NCBI GenBank assembly: GCA_964423205.1
Contig: CAYRDX010000007.1
Coordinates: forward strand, 38,506 to 102,505
Reading direction: 5' to 3'
Source of the DNA: UBA6168 sp964423205
GTDB taxonomy: Bacteria > Bacteroidota > Bacteroidia > Chitinophagales > Saprospiraceae
Length of the DNA stretch: 64,000 nt
Part shown: positions 45,406-54,262 of the stretch, piece after piece
Numbering within the stretch: position 1 is the first letter of the stretch
Layout of the letters: every line of letters begins with the position of its first letter
Notes under the pieces: model-generated
The model's input: only the letters and a program-made list of their open reading frames with translations
What the model was told of the DNA's origin: nothing
Database searches by the model: none
Made by a program: the position numbers and the translations under genes

Positions 45406-46218
45406 TTAGAAATAATGGACCGGGTTTGTGATAACTTTCGTTAAATGGAGCGCAAAAGTAGGAAATTTTCCTGCAATAATTTCGCGCAATAATTCAGGTG
45501 TAAATTGTTCACTCTCATAGTGCCCAATGTCGGCGATAACGATTTTGCCTTCGGCGTCAAAGAATTCATGATATTTGAAATCACCGGTGATAAACATGTC
45601 AGCACCTTTTGCTATTGCATCCTGAAGGAGAAAACTGCCGGAACCACCACAGACTGCAATTGTTTTGACTGGGTGGTTCAACAAGCGAGTATGTCTGATA
45701 AGTGCAGTGTTCATCTTGGTTTTTAAATGCCTGAGAAAATCTGATTCAGGCATTTGTTGTGGCAAAGTGCCAATCATTCCCGCACCCACTTTGGCTTCTT
45801 CATTCCCGCTATGTGCGGTTGTTGGTAAAACCCTGGGAGATAAAATCTGAATATTCTGAAGCCTTAACTTTTCAGCAATTTTTGCATTCACTCCATTCGC
45901 AAACACATTATCCAGGTTTGTGTGAATTGCATAAATAGCCACGTTGTTCCTGATGGCTTTTATAACAGTTCGCTCCACATAGTTGCTGCCATTCAGTTTT
46001 TTTAATCCTCTGAATATAATGGGATGGTGAGCTACAATGAGTTGACATCCCAAATTTATAGCTTCTTCCACCACCTCTTCAGTAACATCCAGACATAATA
46101 AAGCAGCCTCAATATTGCTTTCCGAATCACCCACAATCAAGCCGGCATTGTCATAACTTTCCTGGTAAGCAATCGGCGCAATGGATTCCAGATGTGATAT
46201 AATTTCTTTGATTGTCAT
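45406..46218 (-). CDS. Nif3-like dinuclear metal protein (DUF34), short form
   Basis: 270-residue cytoplasmic protein of the Nif3/YbgI family, which forms a hexameric ring with two metals per subunit. Ligands are in VAHHPIIFRG (about 62-71) and IGHYESEQF near 235. Family marks SYDNAGLIVGD and TGDFKYHEFFDA are present. Many Bacteroidota homologues carry a central PII-like insert of about 100 residues and reach about 365 residues; this one lacks it. Its in vivo role is not settled (GTP cyclohydrolase-like activity or metal/NAD repair have been proposed). It shares a transcript with the zinc-ribbon gene. Confidence 0.9.
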   Translation of the reverse strand: MTIKEIISHLESIAPIAYQESYDNAGLIVGDSESNIEAALLCLDVTEEVVEEAINLGCQLIVAHHPIIFRGLKKLNGSNYVERTVIKAIRNNVAIYAIHTNLDNVFANGVNAKIAEKLRLQNIQILSPRVLPTTAHSGNEEAKVGAGMIGTLPQQMPESDFLRHLKTKMNTALIRHTRLLNHPVKTIAVCGGSGSFLLQDAIAKGADMFITGDFKYHEFFDAEGKIVIADIGHYESEQFTPELLREIIAGKFPTFALHLTKVITNPVHYF

Positions 46219-46431
46219 AAATGTTATACCCTTTTATTGGAAGGTTTGATGTAAAAGTATAGGTTTTCAATGATACACTTGTTACGAGGAGAGTAGTCTG
46301 ATGTTCCAGGTACTATTTAGTATTAAGGTGTTTGCTGATTTGAGCAGTATTTTGGAATGAGAAGATTTTGTTCTTCAAAGACAGATGTGCCTACACATTT
46401 GTCTTACCGGAAATTTGGATAATAAAGGAAA

Positions 46432-46464
46432 GAGTTCTTAGCGGCGCCTAGCCTCTAAGAACTC
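46432..46464 (-). terminator. Terminator-like hairpin after the OFA transporter gene
   Basis: GAGTTCTTAG (46432-46441) and CTAAGAACTC (46455-46464) are perfect complements with a 13-nt GC-rich loop; the minus strand continues TTTCCTTTATT. It is 32 bp after the transporter stop. Confidence 0.7.
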
Positions 46465-46496
46465 CAGTTACTTTTATTATGTAGTTTGAAGGAAAC

Positions 46497-47672
46497 TCAG
46501 GATGGTTGCATCATTGCTTTTTTACCAAAAATGCTCTTCACGTCAAGGAATATTAATCCTCCCAACAGGCTTATTCCTGCTGCGATTGCGGCAGCGTAAG
46601 TATAGTTTGCAAATGCATCATAAATCACACCACCGGTAATGGGTCCTAAGATTCCTGATATACCATAACCCAGGAAAACATAAGGATACAAAGCAGCCAG
46701 ATTGCCAACACCAAATTCCTGTGCAGTTTCTTTGGCAAACAATACGAAATTGGCTCCAAAGCTAAAGCCAATAACGGCAGCCAATACCAGATAGCTAAAA
46801 GCTGTTAGGCCAAGAAAACCAAGGAAGAAAATCGCAACAGCCTGTATGGTGAGTGCCAATGAGATGCTCCATCTTGCACCAACGTAGTCACTGACAGCTC
46901 CCCAGGTAATGCGCCCTGCAAAATTGGAGAGTGCAAACACGGAAATACCAATAACCAAAGTGGTGTTTTCAATGGCATATTCTGCTCCAATGGGTTTAAG
47001 GTTACCGATAACCAGCAAGCCTGCAAAAGTTCCGCAAAGCATCCCAAACAACAATTTCAGGAAACGTGGGTCAGATAAGAATTCCTTGATAGCTGGCAGC
47101 TTAACTGAAGTATCTGCAACCGGAACAAAAATCAGAAATGACAGCACGAAAATGATGGCGCCGTAGCCGATTCCAAGCAGTGTGAATATTTCAAGAACGG
47201 TTTTGCCCTGATTTACCCATATAGCCGCAATGCTGGATAAAATAACCGCAGCAATACCGAATCCGGCAGCTGCAAGCCCTGTAACCAATCCTTTCTTTTT
47301 AGGAAACCATTTTACAGGAGTTGTAAGTGCCACGAGGTAACCGAACCCTGTACCAATGCCACCCAGAATACCGATACCAAATAGTATCATAGGGAAAGAA
47401 CCTCCGGACTTGCCGGCGAGCAGGTATCCTATTGCTAAGCAAACGGCAGCCGCAATAGTCAGAAGACGCGCTCCAAATCTTTTTTCCAATCTGTTGCCAA
47501 ACAACATTGCAATGGCAAAAACACCAATCAAAACGCCAATAATAACTTGAGTCTGAGTGGCAGTAAAGCCGTATGACTCCTTAAGCTCTGGCACAAAAAA
47601 GCTCCATGCATAAATACCACCCAAGCAAAGCATAATGCAAAAGGAGGCTACAACAGTTATATAGTTTTTCAT
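46497..47672 (-). CDS. MFS transporter, OFA (oxalate/formate antiporter) type
   Basis: 391-residue inner-membrane transporter with about 12 membrane helices. The first helix (VASFCIMLCLGGIYAWSFFVPELK) and FGIGILGGIGTGFGYLVALTTPVKWFPKKKGLVTGLAAAGFG (residues about 95-137) match the OFA subgroup. Substrates are small mono- or dicarboxylates in studied members; OxlT-type oxalate specificity cannot be assumed, and no oxalate or formate enzyme genes are nearby. Stands alone, with its own terminator. Confidence 0.88.
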   Translation of the reverse strand: MKNYITVVASFCIMLCLGGIYAWSFFVPELKESYGFTATQTQVIIGVLIGVFAIAMLFGNRLEKRFGARLLTIAAAVCLAIGYLLAGKSGGSFPMILFGIGILGGIGTGFGYLVALTTPVKWFPKKKGLVTGLAAAGFGIAAVILSSIAAIWVNQGKTVLEIFTLLGIGYGAIIFVLSFLIFVPVADTSVKLPAIKEFLSDPRFLKLLFGMLCGTFAGLLVIGNLKPIGAEYAIENTTLVIGISVFALSNFAGRITWGAVSDYVGARWSISLALTIQAVAIFFLGFLGLTAFSYLVLAAVIGFSFGANFVLFAKETAQEFGVGNLAALYPYVFLGYGISGILGPITGGVIYDAFANYTYAAAIAAGISLLGGLIFLDVKSIFGKKAMMQPS

Positions 47673-48013
47673 TTTAGCAAATTTTAGTTGTTACGGATGC
47701 TTGTAAAATCGGGGCGCAATGTCCACATTTTCCGGTTCTTAAACCCGTTGTTAAAAGATGATTCATTTTCACCACCAAGGGTATTTTATATCATTTCGGA
47801 ACTGATATTATTATCAGCGTTTGACAATGAAGAAAACCAGAATGCGATGAGCAGGGGTGAGCCCAGTCAGTTAAACATCAGAATGATAAGGAGATAGGAA
47901 GGAAATGCAGATGTGGGTGCTGTGATTTCGGGAAAACAGAAAAGAGGTGATGAAAATCATTAGGTCCCTGCGTTTAGCCTTTATTTTGACTAAACGCAGG
48001 GCAATGAACAGGC
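47673..48013. other. Intergenic stretch, no gene seen
   Basis: 341 bp between the transporter start and the receptor gene stop. It contains only the hairpin at 47966-48001. A 69-codon frame at 47688-47897 has no recognisable features. Confidence 0.55.
47966..48001 (-). terminator. Hairpin after the TonB-dependent receptor gene
   Basis: CCCTGCGTTTAG and CTAAACGCAGGG pair perfectly over 12 bp with a 12-nt loop, 12 bp after the receptor stop. The tail is only weakly T-rich on the minus strand. Confidence 0.7.
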
Positions 48014-50803
48014 TTAGTTCCGGTGCATTTTTATCTCAAATCCACCAGATTCACCTTTGAATCCAGTTATGGAATAGGCAAAACCGAGCATGACGTATCT
48101 TCCCAAAGAAACTATCCGCTCTTCCTGTATGTAGTTCAATTGGCTTGTGCGGCTGATTCCCAAATTTTTATCGAGCAAGTCAAAGGCAGTCAGCTTTATT
48201 TGCCCGCGGTTATTTTTCAAAATGTATCTGGTCAGGCCAGCTTGCCAGAGCGGTATGTTTTGCGAAGCACCAAATGATTCAGCGGAATATTGTGTGTATT
48301 CAAAAATGCTGTTGAAAGACCACTTTTTGGTAGGATTGACAGTAATTTCGGCGAAATACCGCTTGTCGAGGTAAGTTTGATTGAGCTGAGGGCTTTCAGA
48401 ATAACTCGTTTTATTATAGCTTAATCTCACACCTATACTTGCATCAATTTTGTCCTTTTTGCGATTGTCGAATGAAATCCCGAATGTATTCCTGATCCTG
48501 TCTGTATTGTTTTGTGCACCATTTACGAACAGTATCCCATCATTCCAGGTATTACTTACATTCAGCCTGATATTAGTCTGAATAAAGCGCAACGGAGTAC
48601 TGAAACTCAGGTTCGAGTTCAGGTTCAGGTCATGGTCAACGTTTAGCGGAGTCACGTTTCTCCTCAAATACTGATCTATCGTACTGGAGTTGACAATGCG
48701 GTCTTTCACATAAGTGCTGTTAAGTGACCAGAAAAAACTCGTAAAGGAGAACTGATCGAAGAGCATAAAATGAAATCCCAGGTTGTGGGCATATTCAGGC
48801 TTTAAGGCAGGGTTTCCGGTGTAGGTATTCAGCGGGTCAGAATTATCCACAACTGGCTGCAACTGTTCCAACGAAGGTTCACGAAGATTTGTCCTGTAAT
48901 CCACTTTAAGATTGCGGCTTGGTCCAAATTCATAGTTCAAATTAAATTTCGGAAGAAGCCTTATATAGGATTTACCGATGGGAGAATCAGAATCGAGTTT
49001 ACCGTCGAGAAGCGACCTTTGAACAGCAGCACCGGCAGTTATATTGTACTTCCTTCGGTTGACTTTAAAATTCAGGCCGCCACGGTCGTATATGTAATCG
49101 CGGTTGTATTTGCGGCTAAGGCTGTCATTAAATATACCGGAACCATTTCTGATGTCATAAAAGTCTTTTATCGTCTCATTGCTGTAATTCTGTCTCGAAA
49201 CCTGAGCTTCTATGTATTTGTTTTTGCCAAGCGGTTCTGTGTAAGAAACTGTTGCGCCATAATTCAGGGCATCATCTCCATTGTATTGACGTTGGTTCAG
49301 GTTCTCGGAAAAGGAGGTTGCGCCGTTTTTGAAGTAATCATTGATGGAACGAAGTGATCCTTCTCTGGAATTGTCATTAACACCGAAAGTCAGGTCAGTA
49401 ACAAACGCTCTGCCGGGTGACCGGAATCTGCGTCGATAGCTAAGGCTGGTGCTGAGTTCCAGATTGTCACCATCGTTGAAATAATCGCGGTCGCCCTGGT
49501 TTTCCAGCAAGCCATTGGTATTAAAAGCCTTGCTGAGACCGTCACTTTCCTGATGGGCATCGTTAACGCCTACACGGCTTCGTAAAACGATGTTCTGAAA
49601 TGAATCCAAATCAGTGCGGAACGTCAAATTCACCCGGTGATTGAAATTGCGGCTGAGCCTCTCTTCATCCTCAAAGGATCTGAAACTTCGGTCGCCGAGT
49701 AAATTTTCCCGGTTCAATTCCCTGTCAATTACGTTCTCTATTCGGTTTAAAAAGTAACTGGCATTTAATCTGGTTTTCTTGCTAAAATCCTGGTTGTAAT
49801 TGATGCCGCCAGCCCAGGTGGTACTGACGCCGCTGCCCATTCCCATTCCCATCGGAATACCCATACCACCGTCACCCATGGAAATTCTGATTCCTCCCCC
49901 TCCACCTGACATGAGGTTGGATAAACCTCCCATAAACCGCAAATAATCCTGGAAAGAAAATCCGGCTTCGTTGGTATTGTTGCCCATTCCAATTGCTGAC
50001 AATTGATTGTTTGTGCTGAAACGGTTGATGCTGAATTTACCGGCAAAGCGCTCATCGAGACCGTAGCCAGCCGAAACGTTTCCAAAGTAACCCTGCTTTT
50101 TCTCGTCTTTCAGCATCAGGTTGATGGTCTTCTCGTCCAAGCCATCTTCTATACCGGTAAATTCTGCCATTTCCGATTTCTTATCATACACCTGGACTTT
50201 GTTCACGGCATCGGCAGGGAGATTCTTTGTTGCAATGGAGGGGTCTTTTCCAAAAAACTCCTTGCCGTCAACCAGTACATTTTGCACTTGTTTCCCCTGG
50301 GCCTTTATGGAGCCATCCCGTTCCACCTCCACTCCTGGAAGTCTTTTCAACAAATCCTCAACGACAGACCCGGGCTGTGTTTTGAAAGCTTCTGCATTGT
50401 ATTCAATGGTGTCCCTCCTGAATTGCATGGGTACGCGTTCTGAACTCACTTCAACAGTCGCCAGGCCGGTAACAGCCGGATTCAAGGCAATTGTTCCCAC
50501 TTCAGTCTTTCCGGTTTCAGCTTCGAGAACCAGACTCTTGCTGTATGTTTCATAACCAACATAGGTGGCCTGTAAAATGTAGGAACCTGGTCCGACACGC
50601 CTAAGCAGAAAATTTCCGTCATTGTCGGTGATGCCGAATGAAACTAAAAGGCTGTCTTCCTGCTGCAACAAAACCACAGTGGCGGCAGGTAATCCCTTCC
50701 CGGTCGAGTCTGCTATGGTTCCGGCTACAGAAAGATTTTTCTGAGCAAAAGCAGTGAGTCCGGACAACAGAAGAATGGGAATGAGTAAGTGCTTACTTCT
50801 CAT
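48014..50803 (-). CDS. TonB-dependent receptor-like outer-membrane beta-barrel protein
   Basis: 929-residue outer-membrane transporter of the CarboxypepD_reg/OMP_b-brl type. Signal peptide about 1-21 (LTAFAQ), a carboxypeptidase-regulatory-like beta domain at about 25-110 (VAGTIADSTGKGLPAATVVLL), a plug domain (VEDLLKRLPGVEVERDGSIK, VLVDGKEFFGKDPS), then a long barrel. A Gly/Met-rich tract near 300-325 (SGGGGGIRISMGDGGMGIP) interrupts the start of the barrel. Co-transcribed with the GLPGLI gene upstream (44 bp). The cargo is unknown; there is no SusD, so glycan import is not indicated. Confidence 0.9.
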   Translation of the reverse strand: MRSKHLLIPILLLSGLTAFAQKNLSVAGTIADSTGKGLPAATVVLLQQEDSLLVSFGITDNDGNFLLRRVGPGSYILQATYVGYETYSKSLVLEAETGKTEVGTIALNPAVTGLATVEVSSERVPMQFRRDTIEYNAEAFKTQPGSVVEDLLKRLPGVEVERDGSIKAQGKQVQNVLVDGKEFFGKDPSIATKNLPADAVNKVQVYDKKSEMAEFTGIEDGLDEKTINLMLKDEKKQGYFGNVSAGYGLDERFAGKFSINRFSTNNQLSAIGMGNNTNEAGFSFQDYLRFMGGLSNLMSGGGGGIRISMGDGGMGIPMGMGMGSGVSTTWAGGINYNQDFSKKTRLNASYFLNRIENVIDRELNRENLLGDRSFRSFEDEERLSRNFNHRVNLTFRTDLDSFQNIVLRSRVGVNDAHQESDGLSKAFNTNGLLENQGDRDYFNDGDNLELSTSLSYRRRFRSPGRAFVTDLTFGVNDNSREGSLRSINDYFKNGATSFSENLNQRQYNGDDALNYGATVSYTEPLGKNKYIEAQVSRQNYSNETIKDFYDIRNGSGIFNDSLSRKYNRDYIYDRGGLNFKVNRRKYNITAGAAVQRSLLDGKLDSDSPIGKSYIRLLPKFNLNYEFGPSRNLKVDYRTNLREPSLEQLQPVVDNSDPLNTYTGNPALKPEYAHNLGFHFMLFDQFSFTSFFWSLNSTYVKDRIVNSSTIDQYLRRNVTPLNVDHDLNLNSNLSFSTPLRFIQTNIRLNVSNTWNDGILFVNGAQNNTDRIRNTFGISFDNRKKDKIDASIGVRLSYNKTSYSESPQLNQTYLDKRYFAEITVNPTKKWSFNSIFEYTQYSAESFGASQNIPLWQAGLTRYILKNNRGQIKLTAFDLLDKNLGISRTSQLNYIQEERIVSLGRYVMLGFAYSITGFKGESGGFEIKMHRN

Positions 50804-50847
50804 TTTTTAAGGTTTTAGATGACTGTGTGTGTTTGAAAATCAGATTA

Positions 50848-51597
50848 TCAATTCCTGATGATTACTCTTGCACCCGGGCCACCATACTGCTGCTGCATTT
50901 CTTTCATTTTTTCAGCTTCTATAGCCTTGAATTCATCCTGAGTTACACTCTTTCCTTTGGTGGGTTTTTCGATGGCTCCTTTTTCCAATTCTTTCAAGTC
51001 AATTTTAGTTGCGACGGCTGTGCGTTCTCCATCGTTCACATCCACTTCCAAAATCAATCCCGGAAGTTGTCCATAAGTGTCAGGACCAAAAGAAAGGGGA
51101 ATCTGAGGGGTAAACCAGGCAGTCACGGTGCGGGAAGTATCCTGGAACACAGCTTTTTGACACATATAACCGAGAATGTTTTTGGACTCTCCGGTAAGTT
51201 TCCATTTGTAGTCGACCGCCAGGCCTGTTACCAGAAAGTTTCTTCCGAAAAATTCCCGGGCGTTGATTGTCGAACCATTATTGAGATTGGTGTACAACGT
51301 ATTCTCAGGGCGTTTCATAACCATCTTAAATGCCATTCCTTCACTTTCATGACTCATGGTCACATCGCCTTCACCTTCTGTTTGTGGAGTGTCTTTATAC
51401 AGTGATTCGTTTTCATTGAAATATAATGACCGGGAAAAACTTTGTGAAGTAGGCATGTTTTTCATGAGGTCACGGTGTTCCTTAGGGATTTCTATTTTGA
51501 GCTTTATCGATTCTTTAAATTGCACTACGCCCTGCAAGTTTTGTGAAAAAAGGGCTATTGGCAAAAGCATGGTAATTATAGCAGCAATCTGTTTCAT
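50848..51597 (-). CDS. GLPGLI family exported protein
   Basis: 249-residue protein with a signal peptide (MKQIAAIITMLLPIALFSQ) and the family hallmark GPDTYGQLPGLILEVD near 175-190. The core has YMCQKAVFQDTSRTVTAWFTPQIP before it. GLPGLI proteins are known only in Bacteroidota, and their function is unknown. They often sit next to TonB-dependent receptors of the same kind as here, so the two gene products probably act together at the envelope. First gene of the two-gene minus-strand unit. Confidence 0.9.
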   Translation of the reverse strand: MKQIAAIITMLLPIALFSQNLQGVVQFKESIKLKIEIPKEHRDLMKNMPTSQSFSRSLYFNENESLYKDTPQTEGEGDVTMSHESEGMAFKMVMKRPENTLYTNLNNGSTINAREFFGRNFLVTGLAVDYKWKLTGESKNILGYMCQKAVFQDTSRTVTAWFTPQIPLSFGPDTYGQLPGLILEVDVNDGERTAVATKIDLKELEKGAIEKPTKGKSVTQDEFKAIEAEKMKEMQQQYGGPGARVIIRN

Positions 51598-52213
51598 AAA
51601 TAATGGGTTTAGTTTTTAAAGCGAAGCAAAGATGATTCTATGAAGTCATCAAAAAAAGGAAAACAAATCATCTTTCGACAAACAACGAAGAATTTCGTAC
51701 AAAGAAAATCTCAACTTCTTTGGGTTGAAAGTTTTTGCCATTAATTAACAGAATCTTTTGTCGGCAGGTGAGTTCCAGTGTAATGTCGTCAACTTAAAGC
51801 ATCAATCTTTCAAGCCAGGCCCTCTGTACTTAGTTGCCGCGAGTTCTGGGATTAAATACTTGATAACCTGTCTCGTAGGGATATAACATGGGTAGAGATT
51901 TGCCAAAGAGCAGGATTTTCGTTCCTTAGGGAGGTAACGTGCGCTTCACATTGAGTCCCTAAGGGACGGAGACCATTTACTTGCAGGAATTCCTACCCAC
52001 GTTGTGTCCCCACGGGACAGACACAATTGCCAGAACTCACGTTTTGTTACATTAGATAAGGCTCAGGGGCGTAGCCCCGATACCGTTTATAGAGAATTGG
52101 CCAAAGTTCAGCTTAGGGGCGTAGCCCCGACACGGTTTACAGCTTCAGAATTAGTCATGGTCTTACCCGGTGTCTAATTTCCTTAAGTTGACGACATTAG
52201 AGTTCCCAATGCC
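51598..52213. other. Intergenic stretch dominated by a MITE-like element
   Basis: 616 bp without an accepted gene. Nearly all of 51781-52199 is the repeat-rich element listed separately; the flanks hold the upstream region of the GLPGLI gene and the last bases before the Rrf2 gene stop. Confidence 0.7.
51781..52199. mobile_element. MITE-like element with 17-bp terminal inverted repeats
   Basis: The ends TAATGTCGTCAACTTAA (51781-51797) and TTAAGTTGACGACATTA (52183-52199) are exact inverted repeats. The 419-bp interior codes for nothing recognisable but is full of internal repeats: CTGTCTCGTAGGGA...CATGGGTAG near 51870 against the inverse of CTACCCACG...GGGACAG near 52000 (23 of 28 positions), GAGTTCTGG/CCAGAACTC, TCCCTAAGGGA, and two copies of AGGGGCGTAGCCCCGA (about 52068 and 52113). 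Flanks show GAGTTCC at 51770-51776 and 52200-52206, but 4 bp separate the left copy from the end, so a target duplication is uncertain. No transposase is inside, so it would need help from elsewhere. Confidence 0.65.
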
Positions 52214-52654
52214 TTATGTTTCGATATCAGCGAGGAAAACATCGCTGTGGCGAATTCCCTGAGCCACTTCAGCAATAGTGGTGGATTGAAAGAGATCGAG
52301 CATCAGATTTTTGCTCTTTTTAAAATTGGAATGGATAGGACAGGGATGATCTTCCGAGCAGAGTTGTAGCCCGAGGCCGCAAGCGTTAAAGAATTCAAGG
52401 GTGTCTATGGCTTCGACAATATCGAGCAAGGGCCGTTTCATGCTTTCCTCTGGCAACCAAAATCCGCCATTTGGGCCTTTGATTGATTTTATGATATTCT
52501 TTCTCGCCAATTCCTGAAGTATTTTCCCGGTGAACGCTACCGGCAAATCCAATCTGCCGGCAATATTCAAACAGGAAGATTTACATCCATCACAACTTTC
52601 AGCAGCCAGAAAAAGAACGGCTCTGATGGCATATTTGCATTTGTTGGACAGCAT
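52214..52654 (-). CDS. Rrf2 family regulator, Fe-S type
   Basis: 146-residue winged-helix regulator, last gene of the 55.4-52.2 kb operon. The N-terminus CKYAIRAVLFLA and the helix-turn-helix LDLPVAFTGKILQELARKNII with KGPNGGFWL are typical of Rrf2 (IscR, NsrR, RirA). Cysteines at C-x6-C-x5-C in CGLGLQLCSEDHPC resemble the cluster ligands of IscR/NsrR. An extra CDGCKSSC motif near 21-28 is unusual. It likely senses NO or Fe-S status and regulates its own operon; the ligand is inferred. Confidence 0.9.
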   Translation of the reverse strand: MLSNKCKYAIRAVLFLAAESCDGCKSSCLNIAGRLDLPVAFTGKILQELARKNIIKSIKGPNGGFWLPEESMKRPLLDIVEAIDTLEFFNACGLGLQLCSEDHPCPIHSNFKKSKNLMLDLFQSTTIAEVAQGIRHSDVFLADIET

Positions 52655-52662
52655 AGGTTGAC

Positions 52663-52989
52663 TTAGGATTTACCCAACATTTGTTTTCCGGTCGGGGATA
52701 TCAAATCTGAGGTCCACTTTGGTTCCCAAACCAAATGAACATGAACCTCATAACCAATAAACTCCTGCATAACTACCTGTCTGGCATGTTCAATAATGAC
52801 ATCACCCAATGGACACCCAGTAGTTGTTAAAGTCAGCGTTATTTCGACGGCCTTGGACTCTTTTTTGACTGCAACCCCATAAACCAGGCCCAGGTCGACG
52901 ATATTTAAAAGAAGCTCAGGGTCGATGACCTCATGCAATAATTCGAGAACCCTTATTTCCTGGTCAGTAAGATTGTCTTTATTCAACAT
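52663..52989 (-). CDS. MIP18/DUF59 family metal-sulfur cluster assembly protein
   Basis: 108-residue protein of the SufT/PaaD/MIP18 family, which helps put Fe-S clusters into target proteins. It shows IDPELLLNIVDLGLVYGV at about 17-34, the EITLTLTTTGCPLGDVI segment with the conserved Cys, and LVWEPKWTSDLI near the end. 8 bp before the Rrf2 gene and overlapping the membrane-protein gene by 11 bp, so translationally coupled. The partner targets may be the proteins of the same operon. Confidence 0.9.
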   Translation of the reverse strand: MLNKDNLTDQEIRVLELLHEVIDPELLLNIVDLGLVYGVAVKKESKAVEITLTLTTTGCPLGDVIIEHARQVVMQEFIGYEVHVHLVWEPKWTSDLISPTGKQMLGKS

Positions 52990-54262
52990 GGTAATCCGGT
53001 TTATGAAATATGATTTTGAGCACGTTGAAATTGTATAGAGCAGCTGTTATCAATAGAAAACATGCAGCTACTCTTATAACCGTTTCATGGGCAAGCAGAA
53101 TACCTCCCATCATCAAAATGAATCCAATTGTGTACAACCAGAGTTGAGCTACTGCGACTTTATGAGAATACAAGTCCTTAGGCATGGGGACTTTCATCTT
53201 GCCAACCTTACCCCTGTATTTATCGAGCCAGACTATGAAAGGGAGGGTCTTAAATGTTTGACCCAAAATCAGTGAGGAGATAAATCCGAGGAAAATGGAA
53301 CTTCCGTAAGCCAATGGGAAAGACATTATCAAACTACCTGATTTTTCTCCCTTGAATGAAAAAATGAAAAATAGCAGGGCAGGAACAATCAGTATCAAAA
53401 ATGATAAAGCCGTTTGTTGCATGCCAATATCCAAAGATTGCTTTAGTCTTTTCCTGAAAGCCACGATGATGAACCATAAGAAAACCAGAACACCAGAAAA
53501 AATGATTCCTCCTGATAGTTTGACCAATAACCCCGACTCAAAATAGAATCCTATAAGCAGTAATATAAGTCCCGCGTTTACAAGCCCATAGGTTACTGTC
53601 AGCTTCGTTTTGTTCAAGTTATGAGCTACCAGAAACATGGGAAGCAATCGACTGGCCACACCAATTATCAGTAACAGGAACCAACCAATTGCACCTGCGT
53701 GAGCATGCAGTTTCAGTAGCTCAAGATGAGAGACTGGCAGCCAGGGCAGGAATAAATTGATTACCAATGCCAGTCCAACACTTGCTGTTATCAACAGCCA
53801 AACAACAGATGTAAGTATAAAGAGCTTTTCTATGCTCGCCTTTGAGGATTGATGGCCACTCATCCAGACATTGAAGGCAAAAATCAGGACAGCGGGCAAC
53901 AGAATAATTCCGCCAGTTAAGAGCCAGGTGGAGTGTTGCTGAGTCCAGAACCCATAACTCAATGTTGCGGTCCCAGCTATAAGCAAGGCAAAATTGAGTT
54001 TAGCCAAAAACTCGCTGTACAACTTCACTTCCAGGATTACTGGGATTATTTGATAAAGGGCTCCAAAAATGACCATGCTTATCCAACCCAAAACGGCAAT
54101 ATGGGTTATTGACAGAAGTTTCGGATTAAAGTGATGTTGAGTAAGAGAATCGGGGTGGAGGCACAACAAGACTGTAATGGCAAAAAATGCCAATCCTGCA
54201 AACGCATAGTGCGGTATCACTACCGATATATGCGGCGCGTTCTTACTGGCTACCCCCTGCAT
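52979..54262 (-). CDS. Haem-copper-oxidase-like / NnrS-like membrane protein
   Basis: 427-residue inner-membrane protein with about 12 helices. Two His-containing motifs stand out: ITHIAVLGWISMVIFGALYQIIP at about 51-73 (seen in parts) and LKLHAHAGAIGWFLLLIIG with SRLLPMFLV near 185-215. A further His lies near the end (ILLAHETVIR). These His-Gly-Trp patterns resemble NnrS and the subunit I core of oxidases and NO reductases, but the full set of haem and CuB ligands is not evident, so catalysis is not claimed. Operon context (Rrf2, DUF2249) points to nitric-oxide or low-oxygen metabolism. Confidence 0.7.
   Translation of the reverse strand: MQGVASKNAPHISVVIPHYAFAGLAFFAITVLLCLHPDSLTQHHFNPKLLSITHIAVLGWISMVIFGALYQIIPVILEVKLYSEFLAKLNFALLIAGTATLSYGFWTQQHSTWLLTGGIILLPAVLIFAFNVWMSGHQSSKASIEKLFILTSVVWLLITASVGLALVINLFLPWLPVSHLELLKLHAHAGAIGWFLLLIIGVASRLLPMFLVAHNLNKTKLTVTYGLVNAGLILLLIGFYFESGLLVKLSGGIIFSGVLVFLWFIIVAFRKRLKQSLDIGMQQTALSFLILIVPALLFFIFSFKGEKSGSLIMSFPLAYGSSIFLGFISSLILGQTFKTLPFIVWLDKYRGKVGKMKVPMPKDLYSHKVAVAQLWLYTIGFILMMGGILLAHETVIRVAACFLLITAALYNFNVLKIIFHKPDYHVE

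Noticed and set aside
46310..46338. AGGTACTATTTAGTATTAAGG near 46310 as a second PadR-like operator
   Set aside because: Only one copy of the AGGTACTAT word, no second repeat at the right period and no promoter match beside it.
51781..52199. CRISPR array or riboswitch in the repeat-rich element before the Rrf2 gene
   Set aside because: Repeats are not equally spaced and spacers are not unique units of constant length; no known riboswitch core is recognised.
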